In this document: piece by piece, positions 37,847 to 46,566 of the stretch
Layout: every line of letters begins with the position of its first letter
How positions within the stretch are numbered: the first letter of the stretch is position 1
Assembly (NCBI GenBank): GCA_013141125.1
Contig: JABFRO010000001.1
Span: forward strand, 310,001 to 374,000
Length of the DNA stretch: 64,000 bases
Source of the DNA: Methylophilaceae bacterium
Lineage (GTDB): Bacteria; Pseudomonadota; Gammaproteobacteria; Burkholderiales; Methylophilaceae
Direction: 5' to 3'
Notes under the pieces: generated by a model
Databases searched by the model: none
Seen by the model: the letters and a program-made list of their open reading frames with translations, nothing else
Told to the model about the DNA's origin: nothing
Position numbers and translations under genes: made by a program

Positions 37847-38619
37847 CAAACATGAATGTGACGGATGCCATATACCAACAAAACAAAGGCGAGTCTGAAT
37901 CAGGCGCGCTTGGTTCCATTCTGGAATGGGCAGGAAACAATCCACCGCAATGGGATAAATACAAACTAGCGGCCTGGGATATTGACCAGCTGGAAAAAGT
38001 CATGCCGTTTGTGGAAAGTCATTACTGGAGTGACCGTGAATCGGTGAATGTCTTTAATGTTATTGGCACGGTACATCCCGACTATATCGGCCTGAGCTGG
38101 CGTGAATTCCTGCATCAGGGCAAACGCATGCCGGTTAATCAGGACTTGCTGCAAAGCAATCCAATCTACTACAGCGAAACACAAGTGAAGCAACCCTCCA
38201 TGCTCTATATCTCGCTTGACGGCAAGTCATGGTATATCAACGGCGATGGCAACCATCGCACCTGTCTGGCGCGTTTTCATTTTGCGCGCATGAACGCGCT
38301 GGGTAGAACTTCGGAAGCATTGGTACATGGTGTGACAGTAGACGATTACCGCGTCAACTGGCGCTTGTTTGATGCGTATCAGAATTTACAGGCCGCGCTA
38401 CTCAAATCAAAAAGGAATCACGGGCAGATTGCAATCAAACGCGAAAACTTTGCCCGGCGCGATGGTCCGGGCTGGAAACTGGATAGTTATCGGACGCAAT
38501 TGATTTTTAACAGCAACTCTGGCGAAGAAATATCTTTAACTTATGAAGAGGCCACTGAATTGGCTTATTTGATTAAAAACAATCCGGTTAAATTTTTTAA
38601 GCGTTGGTTGAAACGATGA
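37843..38619 (+). CDS. Unknown protein with a DGNHR motif
   Basis: 258 aa, no signal peptide, so probably cytoplasmic, which is unusual between traW and traU (both exported). The segment YINGDGNHRTCLARFHFARM carries the DGNHR pattern seen in ParB/sulfiredoxin-fold proteins, where it binds nucleotide. Downstream are an acidic-aromatic part (VNWRLFDAYQNLQ) and a Lys-rich end. No family is assigned. It overlaps traW and traU as ATGA, so it is a genuine operon member. Confidence 0.6.
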   Translation: MTNMNVTDAIYQQNKGESESGALGSILEWAGNNPPQWDKYKLAAWDIDQLEKVMPFVESHYWSDRESVNVFNVIGTVHPDYIGLSWREFLHQGKRMPVNQDLLQSNPIYYSETQVKQPSMLYISLDGKSWYINGDGNHRTCLARFHFARMNALGRTSEALVHGVTVDDYRVNWRLFDAYQNLQAALLKSKRNHGQIAIKRENFARRDGPGWKLDSYRTQLIFNSNSGEEISLTYEEATELAYLIKNNPVKFFKRWLKR

Positions 38620-39716
38620 TGAAGAGCGTTTTCCATGGGAATCCTTTCCTTACATTATGGAGTGTTGTGTGTGAGAGCCTGCATTCTAAAGCAGGGTTAA
38701 GGATTCCCACCCGCTTTCAATCGCTTGCCCTGGCTTTGTTCATGCTGTTTGGCATCAGCGCTGCCAATGCTGCGACGACCTGCGTGGGCAAGTTTTTCAA
38801 TCCGATCACGGATGTCTGCTGGTCCTGTGTTTTTCCATTAAAGCTGGGTGGCAGCGATATGCTGACCATGGGGCAAGAGGATTTTAAAACGGATGTAAAT
38901 AATCCACTTTGTGCCTGTGGAATTCCACCAAAAGTCGGTGTTTCAATCAGCTTTTGGGAACCGGCACGCATTGTGGAGGCCGTGCGTAAGCCCTATTGTT
39001 TTACCTCTCTGGGAGGTGTCACCATTGATCCTGGCGTGGATGCACCCGCACATGCCCAGGAAAAAAATGGTAAGTCTTTTTACCAGATGCATTGGTATAT
39101 CAGCCCGTTGCTTTTCTGGCTGGAAGTCATCATGGATGATCCCTGCCTGGAACAGGGCGTTTTCGATCTTGCTTACATGACCGAGCTTGATCCACTCTGG
39201 TCGGATTCCGAGCTTACCTTTTTGTTGAATCCTGATGCTGTTTTATTTGCCAATCCCTTGGCGCAAGCGGCCTGTTCCGCCGATTGCGTGGCCGCGACTG
39301 CCGGTTTTCCACTCAACACATTATTCTGGTGCGCAGGTTGCCAGGGTTCCATGTATCCGCTGGATGGCTGGGTGGGTTCGCATGTCGGAGGCGTACAAGC
39401 CTCTACCCTGTTGATGCAGCGCATGATTAACAAAATGCACCGTGAGTTATTGATCTGGGGCGCGCATGGCAAGGAAGGCATGTGCAGTTTCTACCCTATC
39501 CCCATTATGGACAAGCGCGCCTACAAAACGCAGATGCTTTATCCCATTCCCAACACCAAAAAGGAAAATGGACGTTGTTGTTCAACGCTGGGGCGCTCAA
39601 CCGTGATCTCAGGTGCAGGTAAGGAGTTTCCATATAAAGGGGAGGATTTCGCCTATATGCTGTATCGGCGGCGCGATTGTTGTCAGGGAGCTATCGGATT
39701 GGGGACATTTAAATGA
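38616..39716 (+). CDS. traU: F-type conjugation protein TraU
   Basis: Periplasmic, cysteine-rich protein needed for DNA transfer and pilus assembly. After an atypically long N-terminus (about 50 residues, hydrophobic part SLALALFMLFGISAANA) come CVGKFFNPITDVCWSCVFPLKLGG, CACGIPPKVGVSISFWEP and NTLFWCAGCQGSMYPLDGWVG, the usual TraU blocks. Several closely spaced starts exist (ATG 38616, ATG 38619, GTG 38667); the first is coupled to the preceding stop. Confidence 0.93.
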   Translation: MMKSVFHGNPFLTLWSVVCESLHSKAGLRIPTRFQSLALALFMLFGISAANAATTCVGKFFNPITDVCWSCVFPLKLGGSDMLTMGQEDFKTDVNNPLCACGIPPKVGVSISFWEPARIVEAVRKPYCFTSLGGVTIDPGVDAPAHAQEKNGKSFYQMHWYISPLLFWLEVIMDDPCLEQGVFDLAYMTELDPLWSDSELTFLLNPDAVLFANPLAQAACSADCVAATAGFPLNTLFWCAGCQGSMYPLDGWVGSHVGGVQASTLLMQRMINKMHRELLIWGAHGKEGMCSFYPIPIMDKRAYKTQMLYPIPNTKKENGRCCSTLGRSTVISGAGKEFPYKGEDFAYMLYRRRDCCQGAIGLGTFK

Positions 39717-40522
39717 ACGCCTTGTTTAGAAGTTGGTTTTATTTAAAGCCTGTTTTTTTCTGGCTCATTCGTGCGCAGGTCAAAAGCTGGAACAAAGACC
39801 CGATCTTCTGGCTGATGATTTACGTACCTATCGGCATTGTGCTGGTACTTTCCCTATTTCCATCACTGGCGGAGGTGGTGCTGACACCTGCGCATGCCGC
39901 TGAACAAGCGCCTGCCATGCCGGATATTAAAAATTATGACAGCGCGGCCATGCGACAAAAGAATGCTTCGCGCATGGATGCGGCTGAACAGGCCGCGCGT
40001 TCGGGAAAGATGCCAAGCATTCCCAATATCAGAACCCCGATGCATGGTGCGGATATAGATCAGATTGCAAATCAGTATAAGCAGAAAGCACTCACGCAAA
40101 ATGGGGAGGAGTTGTTGATTTTTGTATCGCTCTCCATGCCGCAGGATGCCTTGATTAAATTGGCCAGGCAGGCGCGAGTCATTCACGCCGTGTTGGTGAT
40201 GCGTGGCGTTGATGGTGGGCTGCAAAAAGGTAATTGGAGCCGCGCCATGAATGCCTTGAAGCCGCTCACGGATACAGGCGCGTCAATTGTCATTCATCCC
40301 GATTATTTCAAGCAGTATAAAGTGGCTTCAGTGCCTACCTTTGTGCTGACCTCCAGTAATCCGACTGAGACTTGCGACAATGCCACCGCCTGCACACAAA
40401 GGTTACAAGCTTCCGGCGATGTCAGTCTGGATTATGTATTAGAGCGCTGGGCAGATGGGAAAGGTGTTCTGGCAGGTTTGGCCAAAGCTAAATTAACGCA
40501 ACTGGAGCAGCCCGCAAAATGA
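39713..40522 (+). CDS. trbC: F-type conjugation protein TrbC
   Basis: 269 aa. N-terminal membrane anchor (IFWLMIYVPIGIVLVLSLFPSL), a spacer, then the TrbC_Ftype thioredoxin-like domain: LLIFVSLSMPQDALIKLARQARVIHAVLVMRGVDGG and KVASVPTFVLTSS. It partners TraW in pilus assembly. Overlaps traU and the next gene as ATGA. Confidence 0.88.
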   Translation: MNALFRSWFYLKPVFFWLIRAQVKSWNKDPIFWLMIYVPIGIVLVLSLFPSLAEVVLTPAHAAEQAPAMPDIKNYDSAAMRQKNASRMDAAEQAARSGKMPSIPNIRTPMHGADIDQIANQYKQKALTQNGEELLIFVSLSMPQDALIKLARQARVIHAVLVMRGVDGGLQKGNWSRAMNALKPLTDTGASIVIHPDYFKQYKVASVPTFVLTSSNPTETCDNATACTQRLQASGDVSLDYVLERWADGKGVLAGLAKAKLTQLEQPAK

Positions 40523-41523
40523 TGAAATGGGTTCATCTTTTGCTTGTTTTGGCTGGATTCTGCTGGAGTCAGACCTCAGTAGCCGACACCGCAGCCGCTT
40601 TTACGGATGGCACTGCCTTTGGTAAAGCTAATACAGGTAAAACCAAAGGGCAAATCACCACAGATAATGCCACAGGCGCTATCCCCAATTACACCACCAC
40701 GGATTCGGCTTCCAGCTATTACTTGGATGGCAAAGGCAGTTTGACCGCTCCGGCAGCAGGTGATGTCAATAACTGCACGACCACTAAAGGAGATGCCGAT
40801 GCTGATGCCTACGTACATGGTAAGTGCGAAGGCGTGCGCATGATTATGCAAGACCCGGGCAAGAAAAATGTCATGTTTCCGATTAACAAGACCACCGATC
40901 CGCTGATGGTCAAGCGTAATGCAGTTAAAGCAGACCCGGACAGCTACCTCGGATCACTGACGACTACAGGTAACTACTCGGGCTGCGTGGAAAAAACCAT
41001 TACACAGCCGGATAGCTATACCACGGAAGTGTGCGATCAGTTTCTGAAACGGGTGGATAAAACTTGCCAGGAAATATTATCAGTTACTGTAACAAAAGTC
41101 ACAAGTTGCACAGGAGTAAGCCTCTCTGGCGCACCTTCTGGTGGATATTATACGACTACAGCATCATGTGGTGCCACTGAGGAGTTGGGGGCTGTTTTCA
41201 CCTTAAATGTCGCACCACCCTATCAAATTCATCATCACAAGTGGAATTCCGACTATTACGGTATTACACGCTATCTGTCAAAAGGTGCACCGTTTGATGT
41301 CACGCAATACATGGCTGTCACTTATAAGGGGTGGCAATGGGAACATGCACGCGTGGTATGGGATGGTGTTGATACTGTGACCGTATTTGGCAATCCAGGC
41401 AATATGGGAGGACCGTTATACCCTTATTACACGATTAAAATTAATGGTGGATGGCAGTTGAATTACAACTATACCGACACTTGGGATGACCAATGTGCGG
41501 CACTGAAGGCGAGGTTGCCATGA
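40519..41523 (+). CDS. traN: TraN N-terminal half as a separate protein
   Basis: 334 aa with its own signal peptide (MMKWVHLLLVLAGFCWSQTSVADT). The start after cleavage, with AFGKANTGKTKGQITTDNATGAIPNYTTTDSASSYY, follows the pattern of the N-terminus of F TraN, and the middle has the TraN-like Cys motifs (SGCVEKTITQPDSYTTEVCDQFLKR). The conserved C-terminal TraN domain is absent here and is encoded by the next gene, whose ATG overlaps this stop. Probably part of the mating-pair stabilisation adhesin. Confidence 0.65.
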   Translation: MMKWVHLLLVLAGFCWSQTSVADTAAAFTDGTAFGKANTGKTKGQITTDNATGAIPNYTTTDSASSYYLDGKGSLTAPAAGDVNNCTTTKGDADADAYVHGKCEGVRMIMQDPGKKNVMFPINKTTDPLMVKRNAVKADPDSYLGSLTTTGNYSGCVEKTITQPDSYTTEVCDQFLKRVDKTCQEILSVTVTKVTSCTGVSLSGAPSGGYYTTTASCGATEELGAVFTLNVAPPYQIHHHKWNSDYYGITRYLSKGAPFDVTQYMAVTYKGWQWEHARVVWDGVDTVTVFGNPGNMGGPLYPYYTIKINGGWQLNYNYTDTWDDQCAALKARLP

Positions 41524-42794
41524 GACGATGGCTTTGGCTGCTACTTTGTATTTTAAGCACATCTGTTTTTGGCGGTGATGGGACTTGTAAGGTGGTTAAT
41601 GCAAAGACTTGCATAGAAGGGCCATCCACAAAACTCATTAGCGGTGCGCCGGTTACACGCGATTGCTGGAAGTATGAAACCACATTTAACTGCGCAGCAG
41701 ATACGTTTACGGACCAATGCGGTTCCTTGGTGGACAAGGGTTGCACACAAATTGGTTCAACTTGTATTTCTTATGAGACTGATGAAACAACCTGCTCCTT
41801 ATACGAGCAAAAATACCAATGTGTGGATAAGAAAGGTGCAACATCCGCAGTGATGTCGTGTGGAGATCAGACGTATTGCATGGATGGAAATTGTTTTGAT
41901 TCCAGTTACGCGCCTGATGGTGACTTCGGCATGGCCATCGCTGGACTGGAAACGCAGCGGCAGATGGGGAATTACATGGATCCCAATGCCATGACGCTAT
42001 TTAACGGCGAGGCAAGCAACTGCTCGGTAACGTTGGGGGGGCTTTTTAGTTGCTGCGGCACCAATACAAAAGCGGGGAGTGACAATGGATCCACTGCAAC
42101 ACAATTGGGCTTGAAAGCCGCCTATAGTGTGGGTAGTGAAGTGGTTTCATACTACGGCTCATACTTTATATACGATGCCCTATACACACAGGGCGCTCCA
42201 AGCTGGATTCAAAATGGGTTTACCAGTCTCTTCGGTGGTTTCAGCGGGGAGAGCTTTATGTTTAATCCATCCATGAGCATGTTTGGTGTCACCATCGGCT
42301 TTGGAGCGGCTCCGGCTTCAATGGCGATTTCAACGCAAATTGGTAGCACCGGGTTTTTCATCGGTTTTGATCCTTATTCGTTTGTAATTGCCATCGTGAT
42401 TATGATCGTCATGGAGATGATCAAGTGCGATCAGAGTGAACAGATTTTGTCGCAGAAACGCGGGCAACATTTGTGTACACATGCCGGTAGTTTCTGTTCA
42501 CAGAAAATTTTAGGCATTTGTGCTGAAAAAAAGAATGCCTATTGCTGCTACAACTCACGTTTGGCACGTTTGATTTCTGAAGCAGGTCACGCACAGTTGG
42601 GCAAATCCTTTGGTGATCCAAAAAATCCAAACTGCTCAGGATTCACCGTAGCTGAAATCGCCATGATTGACTTTAGTAAGATAAATTTTGCTGAAGTCAT
42701 TAACGAGGTTAAAGCAGCAGTAAAAATTCCTGATTATGCCGTTGGACGTGCCAAGACCATGATAGATAACTATTACACGCCAGCCACACCCTGA
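41520..42794 (+). CDS. traN: TraN C-terminal half as a separate protein
   Basis: 424 aa with a new signal peptide (MRRWLWLLLCILSTSVFG). It contains the cysteine-rich TraN domain: CWKYETTFNC, YQCVDKKGATSAVMSCGDQTYCMDGNCFD, then FCSQKILGICAEKKNAYCCYNSRLARLISEAG and NCSGFTVAEIAMIDFSKINFAEVINE, all colinear with the C-terminal half of F TraN. Between these is a glycine-rich hydrophobic segment (about 200-300) absent from F TraN. Start ATG is within the ATGA overlap with the preceding gene. Confidence 0.72.
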   Translation: MRRWLWLLLCILSTSVFGGDGTCKVVNAKTCIEGPSTKLISGAPVTRDCWKYETTFNCAADTFTDQCGSLVDKGCTQIGSTCISYETDETTCSLYEQKYQCVDKKGATSAVMSCGDQTYCMDGNCFDSSYAPDGDFGMAIAGLETQRQMGNYMDPNAMTLFNGEASNCSVTLGGLFSCCGTNTKAGSDNGSTATQLGLKAAYSVGSEVVSYYGSYFIYDALYTQGAPSWIQNGFTSLFGGFSGESFMFNPSMSMFGVTIGFGAAPASMAISTQIGSTGFFIGFDPYSFVIAIVIMIVMEMIKCDQSEQILSQKRGQHLCTHAGSFCSQKILGICAEKKNAYCCYNSRLARLISEAGHAQLGKSFGDPKNPNCSGFTVAEIAMIDFSKINFAEVINEVKAAVKIPDYAVGRAKTMIDNYYTPATP

Positions 42795-42828
42795 TCGTTA
42801 AACGCTTTTACTTGAAAAAAGGCTCCTT

Positions 42829-43722
42829 ATGAAAAACCCTTATACATTCGGTGTTTCCTTGATGCTGACCAGCGTCATCCTTGGTTTGCCATCATTAACT
42901 AATGCGGAGGAAGAGTCTTTGTCGTCCCCTGCCATGGAAAGTCAGGAGATTCAGATACAGGAAATTGGAACAGTTAATTCCGATAAATTCAAAGGCAGGC
43001 TTGCCTACTTTTATTATGGCGACCGTGATGAATTGGGTCTGTTTGCCTCCAAGAATATCGAGGCAATATTAAAAACCAAGGGCATTGAACACAACACTTT
43101 CGCACCGAGAAACATCATAAAAATCCGGGCAAGCGCCCGTATTTATGCGGTGGATACCGAGGCCTTCGACACCAGGAGCGTCATTATTAATGATATTAGA
43201 AAAGACAAACTCGTCATGTCCAAAACCATTCAGACAGATTCACCCGCGCCTGCGACTGGACGGAATTCCCTCAAGGTTGATGGGGCTGTTGTGCATTATG
43301 GCGCGCAAGCGGCTAATACCGGAGCTTTGGGCGGTTACGGTATAGGCATTTTGGCGAATGTAGCAGTAAATCTGGCGAAAAATTTGTTTGCTGAAAAAGC
43401 GACACAAACTGAAATCATGACGGATGGCAATGCCGAGCTGGCCGCCGCCAATTGTGGAGCGGCTTGTGCGGTCACGCATCATCAGATTGTGTTCCGAATG
43501 AACTATGGCAGAGCGCCGGAGGATAACTACACCCTGATTCTGGATAAGGTGAATAACAAGGTGGATAGCAGCGCTTTGTTACCCTTGGCCAATATGGGGC
43601 TGGAGTTGATGGCGGTCAAAATCAAGCAAGTGGTTTCGGGCGAAACTTCGAGTTCAACGCAGCCCTTGCCGGAAAAGCAAGGCTCCAGTCCAACGGCAGC
43701 TGAAGCCAGCGTTATCCGATAA
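42829..43722 (+). CDS. Exported protein of unknown function in tra operon
   Basis: 297 aa with a signal peptide (MKNPYTFGVSLMLTSVILGLPSLTNA). The middle is beta-rich (IIKIRASARIYAVDTEAFDTRSVIIND) with a glycine-rich hydrophobic stretch (GALGGYGIGILANVAVNLAKNLF). A Cys pair is at NCGAACAV. The C-terminal tail is Ser/Thr/Pro-rich. I do not recognise a family. It follows the split traN by 34 bases and precedes another exported unknown; probably involved in pilus or mating-pair function. Confidence 0.6.
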   Translation: MKNPYTFGVSLMLTSVILGLPSLTNAEEESLSSPAMESQEIQIQEIGTVNSDKFKGRLAYFYYGDRDELGLFASKNIEAILKTKGIEHNTFAPRNIIKIRASARIYAVDTEAFDTRSVIINDIRKDKLVMSKTIQTDSPAPATGRNSLKVDGAVVHYGAQAANTGALGGYGIGILANVAVNLAKNLFAEKATQTEIMTDGNAELAAANCGAACAVTHHQIVFRMNYGRAPEDNYTLILDKVNNKVDSSALLPLANMGLELMAVKIKQVVSGETSSSTQPLPEKQGSSPTAAEASVIR

Positions 43723-43731
43723 AGGTGCCGC

Positions 43732-44196
43732 ATGAAACGATATTCATCCCTGCTTTTTTTATTCAGCCTGCTTAGCACTTGGGTTCAGGCGGCACCCACG
43801 ATCCCGGAAACCAGTGATTTGCGCGAACCTATGATGCGCGCGATTGATTCCAATCGGGAAGTGGAGGTCAATCTCACGGGTGAGATTGCAGAAAAAATCC
43901 GGCTGCAAACCAAAGCGCCTGCAAATACACGCGTCAAGGCCAAAATATCCACGGTCAGTGTCATTCGTCCAGGCTGCAAGCGATTACGTTTGGAGTTTTC
44001 TGAACCAACGCACAAGATGAAAACCGTGAATGGTACAGAAGAACCATTTTTGATGTGGTATGAAATGAATATTTGCAGTGACGGCAAGCCACCGCAGCTC
44101 TCTACAGTGGGTCTGACCAAAGAACAATTGCAGCAAAGAGTCGAGAGCGCGGGGAATTTCAACAGAATTGAACAGCGAGGGGGAGGTTTTAAATGA
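43732..44196 (+). CDS. Small exported protein of unknown function in tra operon
   Basis: 154 aa, signal peptide MKRYSSLLFLFSLLSTWVQA, then a compact, probably beta-rich domain (NTRVKAKISTVSVIRPGCKRLRLEFSEPTHKM..EEPFLMWYEMNICSDGKPP) with one cysteine in each half, possibly a disulfide. Family not recognised. Its stop overlaps the traF start as ATGA, placing it firmly in the operon. Confidence 0.55.
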   Translation: MKRYSSLLFLFSLLSTWVQAAPTIPETSDLREPMMRAIDSNREVEVNLTGEIAEKIRLQTKAPANTRVKAKISTVSVIRPGCKRLRLEFSEPTHKMKTVNGTEEPFLMWYEMNICSDGKPPQLSTVGLTKEQLQQRVESAGNFNRIEQRGGGFK

Positions 44197-45038
44197 ACAG
44201 GCGTTTTTTTGCGAAATGGGTTATTTTTTGTCTCGCACTGTGCTTTTTAGGCGCATTAAATGCACACGCCCAAGGGGATGGGTTCAGCGCGCCAGAAAAA
44301 ACGCTTGGTGGCGATTCCTGGTGGAATGGCTCTCCCTGGACACCGCCGGATCGTGGATTTAATTGGTATCCACCCGATGCGCCATCCAAAAAGCCCCTGA
44401 AAAAAGCCGAACCGCAAAAATCCATCAAAGAAATGGAAACCATGGAGGCGTTGCAAAAGGAAATCAATCGCCTCAAGGATGTGGCCGTCATGAAACCTAC
44501 TGAAGCCAATGTGCGTAACTTTTTGGAAGCGCAGGCGTTTGTCATGGACAAAGGTTCATTTTTTGCGGATGTTGCACGGCGCGTGGCCTGGCAAACTCCA
44601 TCGGTTGATTATAACAACCGTTCACCAACGGCGAATTATGCGTTGTTGGAAAAAAACGACATGCTCAAAAGCGCCCAGTACCAGGCGATTGCCAATCTGG
44701 GCAAGGATTATGGCTTGTTGTTCTTTTTTAAATCGGATTGTACCTACTGCCACAGCCAGGCTCCGATTCTTAAATTGCTGGAAAACAGCTACGGTTTGCC
44801 CATCATGGCCGTCAGTCTGGATGGTGGCACCCTGCCCCAGTTCCCCAATGCCAAACGCGATAATGGCATTTCCATGATGGTGACCGCTGGCCAAGGTGTG
44901 GATGTTACACCCACTATGTATTTGATTAATCGGGCTACCAAGCAATCGACAATGATCGGATCAGGCGCGCTGGCCATGGATGAAATCGTGGAACGTATTC
45001 GCGTATTAACGACGACCAAACCAGGTCAGGAATTCTAA
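44193..45038 (+). CDS. traF: F-type conjugation protein TraF (thioredoxin-like)
   Basis: Periplasmic pilus-assembly protein (281 aa). Signal peptide ending AHAQ, a Trp-rich segment (GDSWWNGSPWTPPDRGFNWYPP), a coiled-coil-like KEMETMEALQKEINRLK, and a thioredoxin domain with Cys183-Thr-Tyr-Cys186. The CxxC is kept, as in TraF/TrbB proteins with redox function, so it may act with DsbC. Located right before traH. Confidence 0.85.
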   Translation: MNRRFFAKWVIFCLALCFLGALNAHAQGDGFSAPEKTLGGDSWWNGSPWTPPDRGFNWYPPDAPSKKPLKKAEPQKSIKEMETMEALQKEINRLKDVAVMKPTEANVRNFLEAQAFVMDKGSFFADVARRVAWQTPSVDYNNRSPTANYALLEKNDMLKSAQYQAIANLGKDYGLLFFFKSDCTYCHSQAPILKLLENSYGLPIMAVSLDGGTLPQFPNAKRDNGISMMVTAGQGVDVTPTMYLINRATKQSTMIGSGALAMDEIVERIRVLTTTKPGQEF

Positions 45039-45048
45039 GGGACGCGCC

Positions 45049-46515
45049 ATGAAAAATCATCTTCGCCTAAAAACATTAGTCGCCAGTGCCACACTGGTCT
45101 TGGCTGCCCTGCCCTATAACGCCCAATCAGCTTCCTGGATGGAGGATTATTTCAATTCAGCCGGTGCCGCCATGAATGTCTCGCCTCCTGCTGTATATGA
45201 AGCACAAAACCAAAGCGTCATTTCAGGTGGTGGATTTAGTTATCGTGCGCCGCAACGTAAATTCCAGCCGTTCAGCTTCTCCCTCTCCGGTTACAAAGCC
45301 GGTTGTGGTGGTATAGACGCTTATTTAGGTGCTTACGGTTTTGCCAACAAGGCACAGTTCATTGCGGCGCTAAAAAACATTGGGCAAAACGCCGTAGGCT
45401 ACTTCTTTAAACTGGCGCTTAAAACCATGGCTCCTGAAATTGATGCCACCCTCCAGCAAATAGCCGATGTAATGAATCAATTGAATAACATGCAAATTGG
45501 TGGCTGTCAGGCCATGCAACGATCCTTAGCCAATGCACCCGATACCAGGGCCATGGATTTTGATGAAAGAGCAAAAGCCTTCGGCAGTTCGGTGACGGGT
45601 GCATTTTCTGATTTTTTTGAAGCTACACAGGCCGTTTCAAAAAGCCTTACCGAATCAAAAAAAGCCGTCGCAGATGCTTGTAATGCAAATGCGGTGTTGT
45701 GTAAAGACAGTGAAGGTAAGCCTATTCTGAAGCGTGAGTCCAATCTGGTATTTGATGCTCTTAAGCGAACGGGGGGCTATACGGATAGTGAGATTGAATA
45801 CTTTATCTCGGTGCTCGGTACCGTCATTTTTAAAAATGCTGTAAATCCAGATGACAATTCGGCTGGCATCAATACCACGTATCACAAACCGCTGGTTAAT
45901 TGGGAGGAGTTCATGGGTAAGCCTGATGCGCCCAGTAGCATCAAAGTGCGCGAATGTAATGATTATGTTACTTGTCTCGACATGCAAGATGATGCTAGCG
46001 CCACTACGGTTTCGTTTACCGGTTTTTCCCAAATTGTAAATGATGCACTTAATAAAATAGCGGACGCAATTGATACCAGAGTTGCACTTGCCGATCCAGC
46101 GGCCATGCAAGTAATGGCCATGACGCAGACCCCCATCTATCGTTTGATTGCGGATTCCATCACCACTGGCCACGGTAAAACAGTCGTGACCAGTAATATC
46201 ATCAATTTGTATTCCGAAGTTATTGCCACCGAGATTGCCTACCATCATTTGATTCAAATGCAACGGGAAGTCAATGATGCGATTAATACCTATAAAACGG
46301 CTACGTTCAAGGCGGATACACAGGGGCTGGAGGAGGCTCAAAAAGGGATGCAAGTGATTGCGCAACAGGCCATTGATATTTATAGCCAGAAACAAGCGAA
46401 TTCAAGCAGCTTGATTCAAAATATCCATTTACAACTGGCTTTCCAGAAAACCATGTTTGACAGCCTGGGTAAAAATCTGGTGGGTAATATCGAGTTTCAG
46501 AAAAAACATGAATAG
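45049..46515 (+). CDS. traH: F-type conjugation protein TraH
   Basis: Exported pilus-assembly protein (488 aa) with signal peptide MKNHLRLKTLVASATLVLAALPYNAQS, GGGFSYRAPQRKFQPFSFSLSGYKAGCGGIDAYLGAYGFANKAQFIAALKNIGQNAVGYFFKLALKTMAPEI (the family's best-conserved block), and a long coiled-coil C-terminus. Works with TraF and TrbC/TraW. Sits 10 bases after traF. Confidence 0.93.
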   Translation: MKNHLRLKTLVASATLVLAALPYNAQSASWMEDYFNSAGAAMNVSPPAVYEAQNQSVISGGGFSYRAPQRKFQPFSFSLSGYKAGCGGIDAYLGAYGFANKAQFIAALKNIGQNAVGYFFKLALKTMAPEIDATLQQIADVMNQLNNMQIGGCQAMQRSLANAPDTRAMDFDERAKAFGSSVTGAFSDFFEATQAVSKSLTESKKAVADACNANAVLCKDSEGKPILKRESNLVFDALKRTGGYTDSEIEYFISVLGTVIFKNAVNPDDNSAGINTTYHKPLVNWEEFMGKPDAPSSIKVRECNDYVTCLDMQDDASATTVSFTGFSQIVNDALNKIADAIDTRVALADPAAMQVMAMTQTPIYRLIADSITTGHGKTVVTSNIINLYSEVIATEIAYHHLIQMQREVNDAINTYKTATFKADTQGLEEAQKGMQVIAQQAIDIYSQKQANSSSLIQNIHLQLAFQKTMFDSLGKNLVGNIEFQKKHE

Positions 46516-46566
46516 CCGAGTTGTGATCAACCTGTCCACTTGTTTGATGAAGAGAGGCGTATTGTA

